A DNA stretch of 64,000 bases from Desulfopila aestuarii DSM 18488. Lineage in GTDB: Bacteria > Desulfobacterota > Desulfobulbia > Desulfobulbales > Desulfocapsaceae. Below the pieces are notes generated by a model, which was not told where the DNA came from, searched no databases, and was given only the letters and a program-made list of their open reading frames with translations. Where the stretch lies: NCBI RefSeq assembly GCF_900143695.1, contig NZ_FRFE01000004.1, positions 62,001 to 126,000 on the forward strand, written 5' to 3'. The translations under genes and the position numbers were made by a program. This document shows, piece by piece, positions 24,974 to 33,900 of the stretch (positions are counted from its first letter, which is position 1; each line of letters begins with the position of its first letter).

Positions 24974-26656
24974 ATGAGTACTGACGATAAGAAGATCATC
25001 TATTCGATGATCAAGGTATCGAAATATTATGACAACAAGCCGGTCTTAAAAGACATCTCACTGTCCTATTTCTATGGCGCCAAGATCGGTGTTCTTGGAC
25101 TTAACGGTTCAGGCAAGAGTACCTTGCTGAGGATTCTTGCCGGTGTCGACAAAGAATTCAACGGCAAAACTATCCTTTCTCCCGGCCTTACGGTTGGCTA
25201 TCTTGAGCAAGAGCCGCAACTGCCTGCCGAAAAAACGGTGCGGGAGATTGTTGAGGAAGGTGTACAGGAGACGGTTGATCTGATTGCGGAGTTCAATCAG
25301 ATTAACGAAAAATTCGCCGAACCAATGACTGACGACGAGATGAACGATCTGATCGACCGGCAAGCCAAGGTTCAAGAGAAACTTGACAACCTCAATGCCT
25401 GGGATCTTGACAGCCGTCTCGACATGGCCATGGACGCTCTACGATGTCCGCCAGCCGACTCTCTTTGCGGGGTACTCTCCGGCGGGGAAAAACGTCGTGT
25501 AGCCCTTTGCCGAATATTGTTGAGAAGACCCGACATCCTGCTTCTCGACGAACCGACCAACCATCTGGACGCAGAGTCTGTTGCCTGGCTTGAACACCAT
25601 CTACAAGCTTATGAGGGCACAATCATCGCAGTTACCCACGATCGGTATTTTCTTGATAACGTCGCCGGCTGGATTCTTGAGCTTGATCGAGGGGTTGGTA
25701 TTCCCTGGAAAGGCAATTACTCGTCCTGGCTGGAACAAAAGGAAAAACGGCTGGCGAACGAAGAGAAAAAGGAGAGCAGCAGACGAAAGACCCTCCAGCG
25801 CGAACTGGAATGGATCAAAATGTCCCCCAAAGGACGCCGCTCAAAATCAAAAGCCAGAATCAGTTCCTATGAGAAGCTGCTTGGTGAGGAAACAGAAAAG
25901 CTGGAAAGAGAGCTGGAAATTTTTATTCCTCCCGGTCCTCGGCTGGGCAAGGTGGTTATCGAAGCCGAAGGTGTTCGTAAGAGTTACGGCGACCGAATTC
26001 TGGTAGAGAATATGACCTTCAATCTGCCGCCGGGTGGTATTGTCGGTGTCATCGGTCCTAACGGTGCAGGTAAAACCACCCTGTTCAGGATGATCACTGA
26101 GCAGGAGCAGCCAGATTGCGGCACCATTAGAAAAGGTGAGACGGTCAAACTCTCTTATGTAGATCAGTCTCGTGACAATCTTGATCCAAATCAATCCATC
26201 TGGGAAGCGATCTCAGATGGCCAGGAGACCATCTGGCTTGGCAAGCGAGAGGTAAATAGCCGCGCCTATGTCGGCAAGTTCAATTTTTCTGGGTCGGATC
26301 AGCAGAAGAAAGTGGGAAATCTTTCCGGCGGGCAGCGTAATCGTGTGCATCTTGCAAAGATGCTGAAGGAAGGGGGGAACGTCCTGCTACTCGATGAGCC
26401 GACCAACGATCTGGACGTCAACACCCTACGGGCGCTGGAAGAAGCTCTGGAGAATTTTGGCGGCTGTGCGGTTATCATCAGCCATGACCGCTGGTTCCTG
26501 GACCGATTGGCAACCCATATCCTTGCCTTTGAAGGCAACTCCGAGGTCGTCTGGTTCGAAGGAAACTATTCCGATTATGAGAAGGACAAAAAAGCACGAC
26601 TTGGGGCAGAAGCCGACCAGCCGCATCGAATCAAATACCGGCAGCTGACACGATAA
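24974..26656 (+). CDS. ettA: Energy-dependent translational throttle protein EttA (ABC-F)
   Basis: 560 residues, the usual EttA length. It has two ABC domains without membrane segments. The first has Walker A GLNGSGKST, signature LSGGEKRRV and Walker B LLLDEPTNHLD. The second has GPNGAGKTT, LSGGQRNRV and LLLDEPTNDLD. The inter-domain P-site tRNA interaction motif region (KGRRSKSKARISSYEKLL) is present near residue 290. It binds the ribosomal E site and gates the first elongation step according to ATP level. AAAGG lies before the ATG. An intrinsic terminator overlaps its last codons. Confidence 0.96.
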   Translation: MSTDDKKIIYSMIKVSKYYDNKPVLKDISLSYFYGAKIGVLGLNGSGKSTLLRILAGVDKEFNGKTILSPGLTVGYLEQEPQLPAEKTVREIVEEGVQETVDLIAEFNQINEKFAEPMTDDEMNDLIDRQAKVQEKLDNLNAWDLDSRLDMAMDALRCPPADSLCGVLSGGEKRRVALCRILLRRPDILLLDEPTNHLDAESVAWLEHHLQAYEGTIIAVTHDRYFLDNVAGWILELDRGVGIPWKGNYSSWLEQKEKRLANEEKKESSRRKTLQRELEWIKMSPKGRRSKSKARISSYEKLLGEETEKLERELEIFIPPGPRLGKVVIEAEGVRKSYGDRILVENMTFNLPPGGIVGVIGPNGAGKTTLFRMITEQEQPDCGTIRKGETVKLSYVDQSRDNLDPNQSIWEAISDGQETIWLGKREVNSRAYVGKFNFSGSDQQKKVGNLSGGQRNRVHLAKMLKEGGNVLLLDEPTNDLDVNTLRALEEALENFGGCAVIISHDRWFLDRLATHILAFEGNSEVVWFEGNYSDYEKDKKARLGAEADQPHRIKYRQLTR

Positions 26657-26667
26657 GCTGCTTTTTT
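26640..26667 (+). terminator. Intrinsic terminator of ettA overlapping the stop codon
   Basis: GCAGCT (26641-26646) pairs with AGCTGC (26656-26661), immediately followed by six U. The loop includes the ettA stop codon. Confidence 0.75.
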
Positions 26668-26674
26668 CACCTCC

Positions 26675-26720
26675 GTAGCACGCTGCGATATCCCAAATCC
26701 CGGTGTTTGCAGCGTGCTAC
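26675..26720 (-). repeat. 12-bp inverted repeat at the 3' end of the Hpt gene
   Basis: Perfect arms GTAGCACGCTGC (26675-26686) and GCAGCGTGCTAC (26709-26720). On the minus strand it begins at the Hpt stop codon and may act as a terminator or 3' stabiliser, although no U-run follows directly. Confidence 0.55.
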
Positions 26721-27040
26721 AACCCTTCAACCTCCTGCAACATTTTCTCAAGCTTTCCGATCAGCTTTCCGGTTAAATCCAATTTGCCGGTCTTACCCTC
26801 GTCCTCAATGATCTTTGCAACTTCAGTAACGCCCTCGATACCGAGGCTGGAGGATGCACCTTTGATAGAGTGTGCAGCTCCGGTCACCTGTTTAACATTA
26901 CCCGCAACCACGCCAGAGCGGATCAACTCCAGATCGTCAGCAAAAGATGTTTTGAAAATATCAATGAGTTCCTGCAGCAGCTCCTGGTCGTCGGCCGCCT
27001 GTTCCATGGCAAATTCTTTATTCCATTTCAATAAGGTCAT
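26717..27040 (-). CDS. Stand-alone Hpt (histidine phosphotransfer) domain protein
   Basis: 107 residues, one four-helix Hpt domain with the phosphorylated His57 in GAAHSIKGASSSLG and the preceding DDLELIRSGV helix. Such proteins pass phosphate between hybrid histidine kinases and response regulators. No kinase or regulator gene is adjacent on this strand, so its partners are elsewhere. It converges with ettA. Confidence 0.85.
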   Translation of the reverse strand: MTLLKWNKEFAMEQAADDQELLQELIDIFKTSFADDLELIRSGVVAGNVKQVTGAAHSIKGASSSLGIEGVTEVAKIIEDEGKTGKLDLTGKLIGKLEKMLQEVEGL

Positions 27041-27185
27041 GCGTCCTTTCTCCGCTCCGTTCTGTTTCTCGTTGGATATTTACCGATTCTGCATCTACCG
27101 TAATCGATGTTATCACCTATTCAGCAAAAAAAACAAATAGTATCAGGAGATACTGTTTGAATTATCCTCCAACAGTTATCTCTTT

Positions 27186-27818
27186 TTAACGCTCGGAGGC
27201 GCACTCAGGCAATCCTGGTAGATCCACCCGGCCTCTTCTCTCGATACAGAGCATGTGATCAACGATATTCACTACTGTTGAACCAAGACCTTCGTCTGCC
27301 GGGCCGCCGTCGATAATCCAACCCAGACGATCGCCGAAGTAATCTTTCACTTGCCTGGCTGTCCTGGCCGGTTCATGACTGGATAAATTGGCACTTGTGG
27401 CTGTTATTGGCCCACCTAGCTGTTCGATAATACGACAGGCAACGGGGTGTGGAGTCAAGCGGATACCAATAGTTCCGGTCCCTCCGGTTAATATATCAGA
27501 GATCTCGGGTCGTGCGGGAAAAACGAGAGTGAGCGGTCCGGGCCAGTAACAATCGATCAGCGAAAGATAGGGGAGAGGAATGGTTGCCGCAAATTTTTCA
27601 AGCTGTTCTAGCCGGGAGATGAGGACGAGTATTGGTTTATGTTGAGGTCGCTTTTTCAGGGTGAACAACTCCTGCAAGGCCATTTGGTTGCAGGGATCGA
27701 CAGCAAGACCATAGTAGGTTTCGGTCGGAACAGCAACAACCTGCCCCGACCGGATCGCTTCTACAGCCCTACGGATATCTTCATCCGCAGGCGCTAATAC
27801 AGCATTAACATTCTTCAA
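27186..27818 (-). CDS. tsaC: L-threonylcarbamoyladenylate synthase (TsaC/Sua5 family)
   Basis: 210 residues of the YrdC fold. The motif VAVPTETYYGLAVDP near residue 29, KKRPQHKPILVLI, the WPGPLTLVF segment near 93 and ITATSANLSSHEPA are all typical. It makes threonylcarbamoyl-AMP from threonine, bicarbonate and ATP; TsaD (6652-7653) uses it for t6A. The only in-frame start is a TTG at 27818, which overlaps the end of purDE by 14 nt; the conserved fold begins about 15 residues later. The overlap suggests co-transcription and translational coupling with purDE. Confidence 0.93.
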   Translation of the reverse strand: MKNVNAVLAPADEDIRRAVEAIRSGQVVAVPTETYYGLAVDPCNQMALQELFTLKKRPQHKPILVLISRLEQLEKFAATIPLPYLSLIDCYWPGPLTLVFPARPEISDILTGGTGTIGIRLTPHPVACRIIEQLGGPITATSANLSSHEPARTARQVKDYFGDRLGWIIDGGPADEGLGSTVVNIVDHMLCIERRGRVDLPGLPECASER

Positions 27819-29583
27819 CCCGTTTGGCCTTTTCTTCGACTTCCTGTACCATGTTCTCGCGAAAAGCTACAAGGCGGGAAGCAATTTCCGGATTTTCCAG
27901 GGCAAGTATTCTTGCCGCCAGTACGGCACCATTTTTTGCACCGGCCTTGCCAATGGCCATAGTGGCAACAGGAATACCAGGAGGCATCTGTACCGTCGCC
28001 AACAAAGCATCCATACCTTGCAACGGTGAGGCATCGAGGGGAATGCCGATGACCGGCAGATCGGTATGCGACGAGATAACACCGGCAAGATGGGCTGCCA
28101 TCCCTGCTCCGGCAATGATAATCTTAAGTCCCCTTTCTTGAGCTGATCTGGCATAATTCATCGCCTTTTCAGGGGTACGGTGAGCAGAGGCAACGGTCAT
28201 TTCATAGCTAATGCCCATTTCCTTGAAAAAGTCTGCAGCAGCTTTCATAACCGGAAGGTCTGAGTCACTCCCCATCAAGATACCAACGAGGGGCTTTTTC
28301 GCATCTTTCTGAAATCGTTTCATAGCTTTGGCGCCAATATCCCTTCGACAATAGCACCCTTCCCATTCTATGCAATCAACCGCCCTGTATGACGCGTCAA
28401 TTGCGTTTTTCAGATCATCGCCAATGGCTGTCACACCGAGCACCCGGCCGCCATTTGAGACAGTATCGCCATCCTTATTAGCGGTACCTGCATGAAATAC
28501 CATGACACCTGGCACTTTTGCAGCTTTTTTCAAACCTCGAATCGGCAAGCCCTTTCGGTATTCACCGGGATATCCTCCTGCAGCCAGCACCACGCATACT
28601 GTCGGCCGAGGGTCGACTTCCAATGCAATGGAGTCAAGCTTGCCATCAATAGCAGCGTCGAGGATATCTACAATATCGGTTTTTAAACGCATCAAGAGTG
28701 GCTGGGCCTCGGGATCACCAAACCGGCAATTAAATTCCAGAACATTGATGGAATCACCGTCTATCATCAGCCCGGCATAAAGCATACCTTTAAACGGTCT
28801 GCCTTCACTGGCCATCCCTTGAACCGTTGGCAGCATGACCTTTTCCATGACATATTTGCTGATCTCTGGGGTCACGATCGGAGCAGGCGAGTAGGCGCCC
28901 ATGCCACCAGTATTCGGGCCTTTGTCATTTTCAAATATAGCCTTGTGGTCCTGGGAGGAAGGAAGAGGAAGAACAGTCTTTCCATCGGTAAAAGCAATAA
29001 ATGAAGCCTCTTCTCCTTTGAGACAGGCTTCCACTAAAATAGTGTTGCCGGCTGACCCAAAAGCTTTGTCTTTTAAAATCATATCGACAGCTTCGTTCGC
29101 CTCTTCAATGGTTGAGGCAACAATGACGCCTTTTCCTGCCGCGAGCCCATCGGCTTTCACGACGATCGGTGCTCCGCATTTTTTGATATATGCCTTGGCC
29201 TTACTGCTGGTGGTAAAAACCTTGAATTCAGCGGTGGGGATATTGTATTTGGCGAGGAATTCTTTGGTGAACACCTTGCTTCCTTCCAAAATCGAAGCAG
29301 CCTTTGATGGTCCGAAAATGCGAAGACCGTTTTCTTCAAATCGATCAACAATACCTTCTACAAGAGATGCTTCCGGGCCAACCACGGTCAGATCTATTTT
29401 TTTGGCAAGAGCAAACTCAAGCAACTTGTCGATATCGGTCGCTCCAATATCGACACATTTTGCCATTTTTTCGATACCCGCATTTCCTGGAGCGCAGTAA
29501 ATTTTTTCAACACGGGGACTCTGGTTGATTTTCCAGACAAGGGCATGTTCCCTGCCTCCTGAACCTACGACAAGTATTTTCAT
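27805..29583 (-). CDS. purDE: Fused phosphoribosylamine-glycine ligase (PurD) and N5-CAIR mutase (PurE)
   Basis: 592 residues from the ATG at 29583 (MKILVVGSGGREHAL). Residues 1 to about 425 are a full PurD (GAR synthetase) with the ATP-grasp segments APIVVKADGLAAGKGV and LEFNCRFGDPEAQ. Residues about 430-592 are a full PurE with GSDSDLPVMK, SAHRTPEKA and the GIPLDASPLQGMDALL loop. The junction (RRDIGAKAMKRFQKDAKKPLVG) is continuous and in frame. The two enzymes act at the second and sixth/seventh steps of purine synthesis and are not consecutive. PurD followed by PurE on one polypeptide is an uncommon arrangement as far as I know. The upstream in-frame ATG at 29649 adds 22 unconserved residues and is not chosen. 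Confidence 0.93.
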   Translation of the reverse strand: MKILVVGSGGREHALVWKINQSPRVEKIYCAPGNAGIEKMAKCVDIGATDIDKLLEFALAKKIDLTVVGPEASLVEGIVDRFEENGLRIFGPSKAASILEGSKVFTKEFLAKYNIPTAEFKVFTTSSKAKAYIKKCGAPIVVKADGLAAGKGVIVASTIEEANEAVDMILKDKAFGSAGNTILVEACLKGEEASFIAFTDGKTVLPLPSSQDHKAIFENDKGPNTGGMGAYSPAPIVTPEISKYVMEKVMLPTVQGMASEGRPFKGMLYAGLMIDGDSINVLEFNCRFGDPEAQPLLMRLKTDIVDILDAAIDGKLDSIALEVDPRPTVCVVLAAGGYPGEYRKGLPIRGLKKAAKVPGVMVFHAGTANKDGDTVSNGGRVLGVTAIGDDLKNAIDASYRAVDCIEWEGCYCRRDIGAKAMKRFQKDAKKPLVGILMGSDSDLPVMKAAADFFKEMGISYEMTVASAHRTPEKAMNYARSAQERGLKIIIAGAGMAAHLAGVISSHTDLPVIGIPLDASPLQGMDALLATVQMPPGIPVATMAIGKAGAKNGAVLAARILALENPEIASRLVAFRENMVQEVEEKAKRVEEC

Positions 29584-29699
29584 ATCAGTGACTCCAGTAT
29601 TTTTAAATGACGCAACACTGCCTAGTTTACTATCATGCGAATACGGCAATATCTATACGCAGTTTTTTGCACATTGACAAATCGAGGTTGAACCATTAA

Positions 29700-29717
29700 T
29701 GAATGAATAACCATTCA
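29700..29717 (+). promoter_or_regulatory. FadR(YsiA)-type operator upstream of the tetR-family gene
   Basis: The palindrome TGAATGAATAACCATTCA matches the Bacillus subtilis FadR consensus TGAATGAMTANTCATTCA, as I recall it, except for one central base. It lies 62 nt before the regulator start, just after a TTGACA at 29674-29679, so it would overlap or lie directly downstream of the promoter and give autorepression. Confidence 0.7.
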
Positions 29718-29778
29718 GTAGTTTTTACTTCTCAATCAAGTGAGATAACGTACCCGGACAACCAGGCTCCCCTCAGGA

Positions 29779-30372
29779 ATGAAAGCTGTCGACAAACACG
29801 CACGGATCATTAGCGCAGCAACGAAAGTCTTTGCTAAAAAAGGCTTTTTCGTTGCCAGAATATCCGATATTGCCAAAGAAGCCAAGGTTGCAGACGGTAC
29901 AATATATCTCTATTTCAATAATAAATATGACATATTAATCTCTGTCTTTGAGGAAGAAATCGGAAAACTCGTTCTCCAGGCTCAGAAAGCACTCGAGAAA
30001 GAAACCAGTCCTCAGAAGATGCTGGAGATTTTTGCCGCAAGACACCTTGCGGCCATGAAGAAAAACAAAAACCTTGCAGAAGTCATCCAGATTGAGTTGC
30101 GGCAAACTAATAAAATTATAAAGGATTACCGAAACAAAGCCTTTCTTGAATATATCGATATTGTAGCAGAAATTATACGCTCCGGGCAACGAGACCAGGT
30201 ATTCCGCGACGATATCAATCCCGAGTTGGCCAAACGTATTTTCTTTGGCGCCCTTGATGAAATATCAAGAGTCTGGAACATCTCCCTGGAGAGCCACTAT
30301 ACCGTTGACGAGATCACCAATCAGGTGCTGCTCATTTTCCTGAGTGGCTTAAGAAACGAAGCGACGCAGTAA
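29779..30372 (+). CDS. TetR-family regulator, FadR (YsiA)-like
   Basis: 197 residues. The N-terminal TetR helix-turn-helix is residues about 8-55 (ISDIAKEAKVADGTIYLYFNNKYDIL). The ligand domain carries VIQIELRQTNKIIKDYR and AKRIFFGALDEI. From memory of the B. subtilis protein, both the recognition helix (VADGTIYLYF-NK-DILIS) and the ELRQ-N segment match FadR, the acyl-CoA-responsive repressor of beta-oxidation genes. A near-consensus FadR operator lies at 29700-29717, which supports the assignment. It is divergent from purDE; its regulon cannot be seen here. Confidence 0.85.
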   Translation: MKAVDKHARIISAATKVFAKKGFFVARISDIAKEAKVADGTIYLYFNNKYDILISVFEEEIGKLVLQAQKALEKETSPQKMLEIFAARHLAAMKKNKNLAEVIQIELRQTNKIIKDYRNKAFLEYIDIVAEIIRSGQRDQVFRDDINPELAKRIFFGALDEISRVWNISLESHYTVDEITNQVLLIFLSGLRNEATQ

Positions 30373-30378
30373 CAGGGC

Positions 30379-30415
30379 AATGCAGAGGAGGAAGGGAATC
30401 TTCCTCCTCTGCATT
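30379..30415. terminator. Long hairpin between the converging regulator and greA genes
   Basis: 16-bp perfect arms AATGCAGAGGAGGAAG and CTTCCTCCTCTGCATT around GGAAT, starting 7 nt after the regulator stop and ending 11 nt before the greA stop. No immediate U-run is present, but position and strength fit a bidirectional transcription end. Confidence 0.65.
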
Positions 30416-30425
30416 GTAACATCTT

Positions 30426-30911
30426 TTATTCAAAGGTCGATTTCTCAATCTCCATGACTTCAAATTCTCGGTTACCACCGGGAGTGACCACAAGTACCTC
30501 ATCTCCCACTTCCTTTCCGAGAATGGAACGACCAATCGGTGACATTACCGAAATCGACCCCTTCTTCACGTCAGACTCTTCTGGGCCCAACAACTGATAG
30601 GTTACCTCCTCGTCGCTGTCGAGATCTAGAAGGGTGACAACTGTACCGAAAACTGCCTTATTTGTACTCACTTTCGAGCAGTCGATGACTTCCGCCCGTG
30701 AGAGTTTATCTTTTAACTCCAGAATGCGTCCTTCGATGTGACCCTGCCGCTCCTTGGCCGCGTGGTATTCAGCGTTTTCTTTGAGATCTCCATGCTCTCT
30801 GGCCACTTCAATAGCCTTGACCACTTCAATACGATCTACTTTTTCCAACCGGCTCAATTCTTCTTTCAGCCTCAAGTGTCCGGCTTTAGACATCGGAATA
30901 CGTTCAACCAT
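30426..30911 (-). CDS. greA: Transcription elongation factor GreA
   Basis: 161 residues from the ATG at 30911, with GGAG before it. The N-terminal coiled coil (SKAGHLRLKEELSRLEK, AREHGDLKENAEYHAAKERQG) carries the acidic tip DLKENAEY that reaches the RNA polymerase active site. The C-terminal FKBP-like domain ends GNREFEVMEIE. GreA stimulates RNA cleavage in backtracked complexes. It lies 77 nt after the large TPR gene on the same strand, but a terminator sits between them. Confidence 0.97.
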   Translation of the reverse strand: MVERIPMSKAGHLRLKEELSRLEKVDRIEVVKAIEVAREHGDLKENAEYHAAKERQGHIEGRILELKDKLSRAEVIDCSKVSTNKAVFGTVVTLLDLDSDEEVTYQLLGPEESDVKKGSISVMSPIGRSILGKEVGDEVLVVTPGGNREFEVMEIEKSTFE

Positions 30912-30925
30912 GGTATTTTCTCCAT

Positions 30926-30967
30926 AAAAAAAAATTCCTGCCAGGTCATTCCTCCCCGGGCAGGAAA
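30926..30967 (-). terminator. Intrinsic terminator of the TPR gene
   Basis: On the minus strand TTCCTGCC pairs with GGCAGGAA and is followed by nine U. It lies 21 nt after the stop of the TPR gene and just before the greA ribosome-binding site, so greA would need its own start or readthrough. Confidence 0.88.
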
Positions 30968-30987
30968 ACAGTGCATTACGTTTGGCA

Positions 30988-33900
30988 CTACCAGCGATAC
31001 ATAAGGGACACGGCGGCACTCTCTTCCCTGTAGTCATCACTTTCAGTATAAAACAATCTACCTTTTACTAAGAAATTGCTGCCGATTTCAAGGAAAATAT
31101 TGGCTCCACCACCAATGGTGAAGTCCAATTCGGATTCATATCCGACAGAGAGATCAAATGAATATGAGCTTGGTGGGCGCTCAATCTCTTCTGGATTGTT
31201 GAGCAGATGCTGAACTTTGATAGAGAAAAGATGTTGCCAATACTCATCTGGACTCCAATAAGGGAGAACAGTCTCTACGGTAGGGCCACCATCAGCAACA
31301 ACAGCCGTATCATCATCTCTGTTTGTTAATATCTCATAACTGTATTTCATCTCATAGGTGGTTAAATCGTCGAAAATGGAATACGAGCCAAAAAAGAAAA
31401 GTCGGTTCTGGGTATTATTGTCCTCATACCAGAGTCGCTCTAACTCGCCACCAATAGTAAAACCTTTAGTTCCCTCAAGAACCAGACCTCCAATAATGCT
31501 GTTGGTGGTAAACCCAGTATCGACAGCCTCAACTGTATCGTCTATGAGCTCTTGATTTACTTCAAGATAACCCGAAAGAAGTGGATCAAATTTCCGATTA
31601 AGGCGGGCCGAAAACGTCACCGATGAGTCACTATCAGAGTCAAGTATCTGCAAACCTGAATCGAGTTCAATTGAGGTACGTTCATTAAACTTGTAGCGGC
31701 TGGAAACTGAAAAAAGTCGCCCATCAACGCTTTGACCTCCGCCTTCGGCAGGTTCAAAAAACAACTCGCTATAACCAAATTGCAGGCTGCTGTTGAGACT
31801 CGGTAAATACTGAAAACTCACACCAGCACTCATTTTTTGCAGATTAATAAGATTTTCCCTGCCGCTTTTTTCAAGATATTCGTAATTCAGCCCAAGTGTT
31901 GGGGCGAGCGCTACCTTGTTACGTTCAATGGATTCCTGCAATTCAGGTGCACTCTCACCTCTTTTTTCAAGAGAGCTATAGACCTCAGCCTGTTTGCCAT
32001 ATTCTCCAAGTCGCTCATATATTTTAGCCAGATCTTTGAGACTTTCAGTAGATTGACCTTGTTCAGCGTTTTTCCGATACTGCGTTTCCGCCACTGTGTA
32101 CTTGTTTTCTTCAAGTGCTTTACGGGCTAAGAATTCACTGCCAACTAGCCGTTCCCATCTATAGCTGTCATAGAGTCTGGCGGCTGTAGAGCCTTCCAGA
32201 GTTCGAGATTGTGCCAGGAAGCCTTCATCTCCCTGCAACTGGTTCAATTTATCGAACCAATCGGGTTCGTCATAGCCGAACATTTTCCAAAATGTTTGTT
32301 CTTCCTGCTCCTGCCACGCGACACGAACTCCTTTCGTTGACATTTCATCACGGTATTTACTCCGTACTGAAGGGTGCAAAAGACTCTCGTAAATTTCGAA
32401 GGAGTCAGCCTTCTGGTTGGTGGCATACAGTGCGCGAGCCTGCAAAAGTTTGAGCTCAAACGGTAGTGTTGCAAATGGCTGATTGCTCAGTTCGGCAAGA
32501 ACAGCTTTATTATGACCCTGTTTGGACTTGACCTGTAAATATTGAACATAGAACCATGACTCTTCGGGGTTTTTCTGGTGCAGCTCATAAAAAGCATCGG
32601 CTGCCAACCCAAATTTGCCAGCATTCTTCAAAAGAATGGCCAAAGCCACCCGGCTTCGCATTGAGGCAGGATACAATCTTTGAGCCTCCTGGAGAAAACT
32701 GATAGCCGCTGCCTCCTTGCCAAGTATCTTGGAAGCTTCGGCAAGACGAAGCAGCTCTGTCACCCCTCCTTTATGGTTTTCCCTGCCGGGAAGATTGGTT
32801 ATCAGCGCTTCCGGATTCACCGTTCCGTTACCGGCTGCTATGTATTTGACCAATCGCATTTCAGCCGGTGGATTGCCGTTCTTCTCATATCGGCGAACAA
32901 GGTCAAGGCAGCTTTTTTTATTCCCAATTTTAAGATACAGGCGACACAATTCCAGTTCGAGGCGTAGAAGCTCTTCATCAGTATCGCTCGGATGAACTGC
33001 TGCTTTCTTTCGGTAACCCGTAAGATAATTTTCCAATTCTGTTTGAGCAGCGGCACTTCGCCCTTCTTTCACGAGAAGATGAACATAGGAGAGAAAAAAC
33101 GCACGGCCATCTTCTCCATAACTGGTCTTCCAACCACTATTTTCTGATTTTTCCGTGTAATAGTTGAAAAGTGTTTTTCCATCTTCACCCGCTCCAGCCA
33201 GAAGTGCGTCTTCAATCAAATCCGCAAAAATTGCTGGGTCTTTGTCGCGGCCTTCTACTAACTGGGTTCTGAGAATACGTTCAGCCTGGTAAAGCCGCTC
33301 CATAGTCATCAAATCCCTGGCACGGTCAAGAAGCAGAGCTTTGCGGGTGGAGATACTGAGCCAGGACTGGTCAAGAATTTGACCAGCCACCACATCGGCA
33401 GCTGTAAACTGGCCGCTAAGTCGCAAGCCATTATAATAAGACTGGTACAGAGGCAGGCGTTTTTGTTGCAAACTGCCATTAAAGAGTGGTCTTGAAAGTT
33501 CCTGCATTGCCTCCATAGATCCAAGCCGACCTGCAAGTTCAAGGCACTCGAGCCGAAGTTTATCATTATTGGGTCGCAGGACCATGGCATGCATCAAAGT
33601 GGTGAGAGCTGCGATATCGTAACCAATTTGCAGTTCCAATTCACCTTTGTCTCTATAGAACTGGTAAGTAAGATATCTTGCACTTGTGATGTTTTCATAC
33701 ATCAGATAAGCAGCTTCAGGCCGTCCCGTTGCCAGGTAGAGTTCTTTTAATCGTAAAGCAAGCTCTTCGGAATTATTACCTGGTTGACGGTAGATAATTT
33801 CCAAAACCTGAATAAGCGATTCTCTCTTATCCTGCTTTTCAAGCTTTTCTGCCATTATACGAAATATCTCAAGCCGATGCGCGGTAAAATGAGAAAGGTC

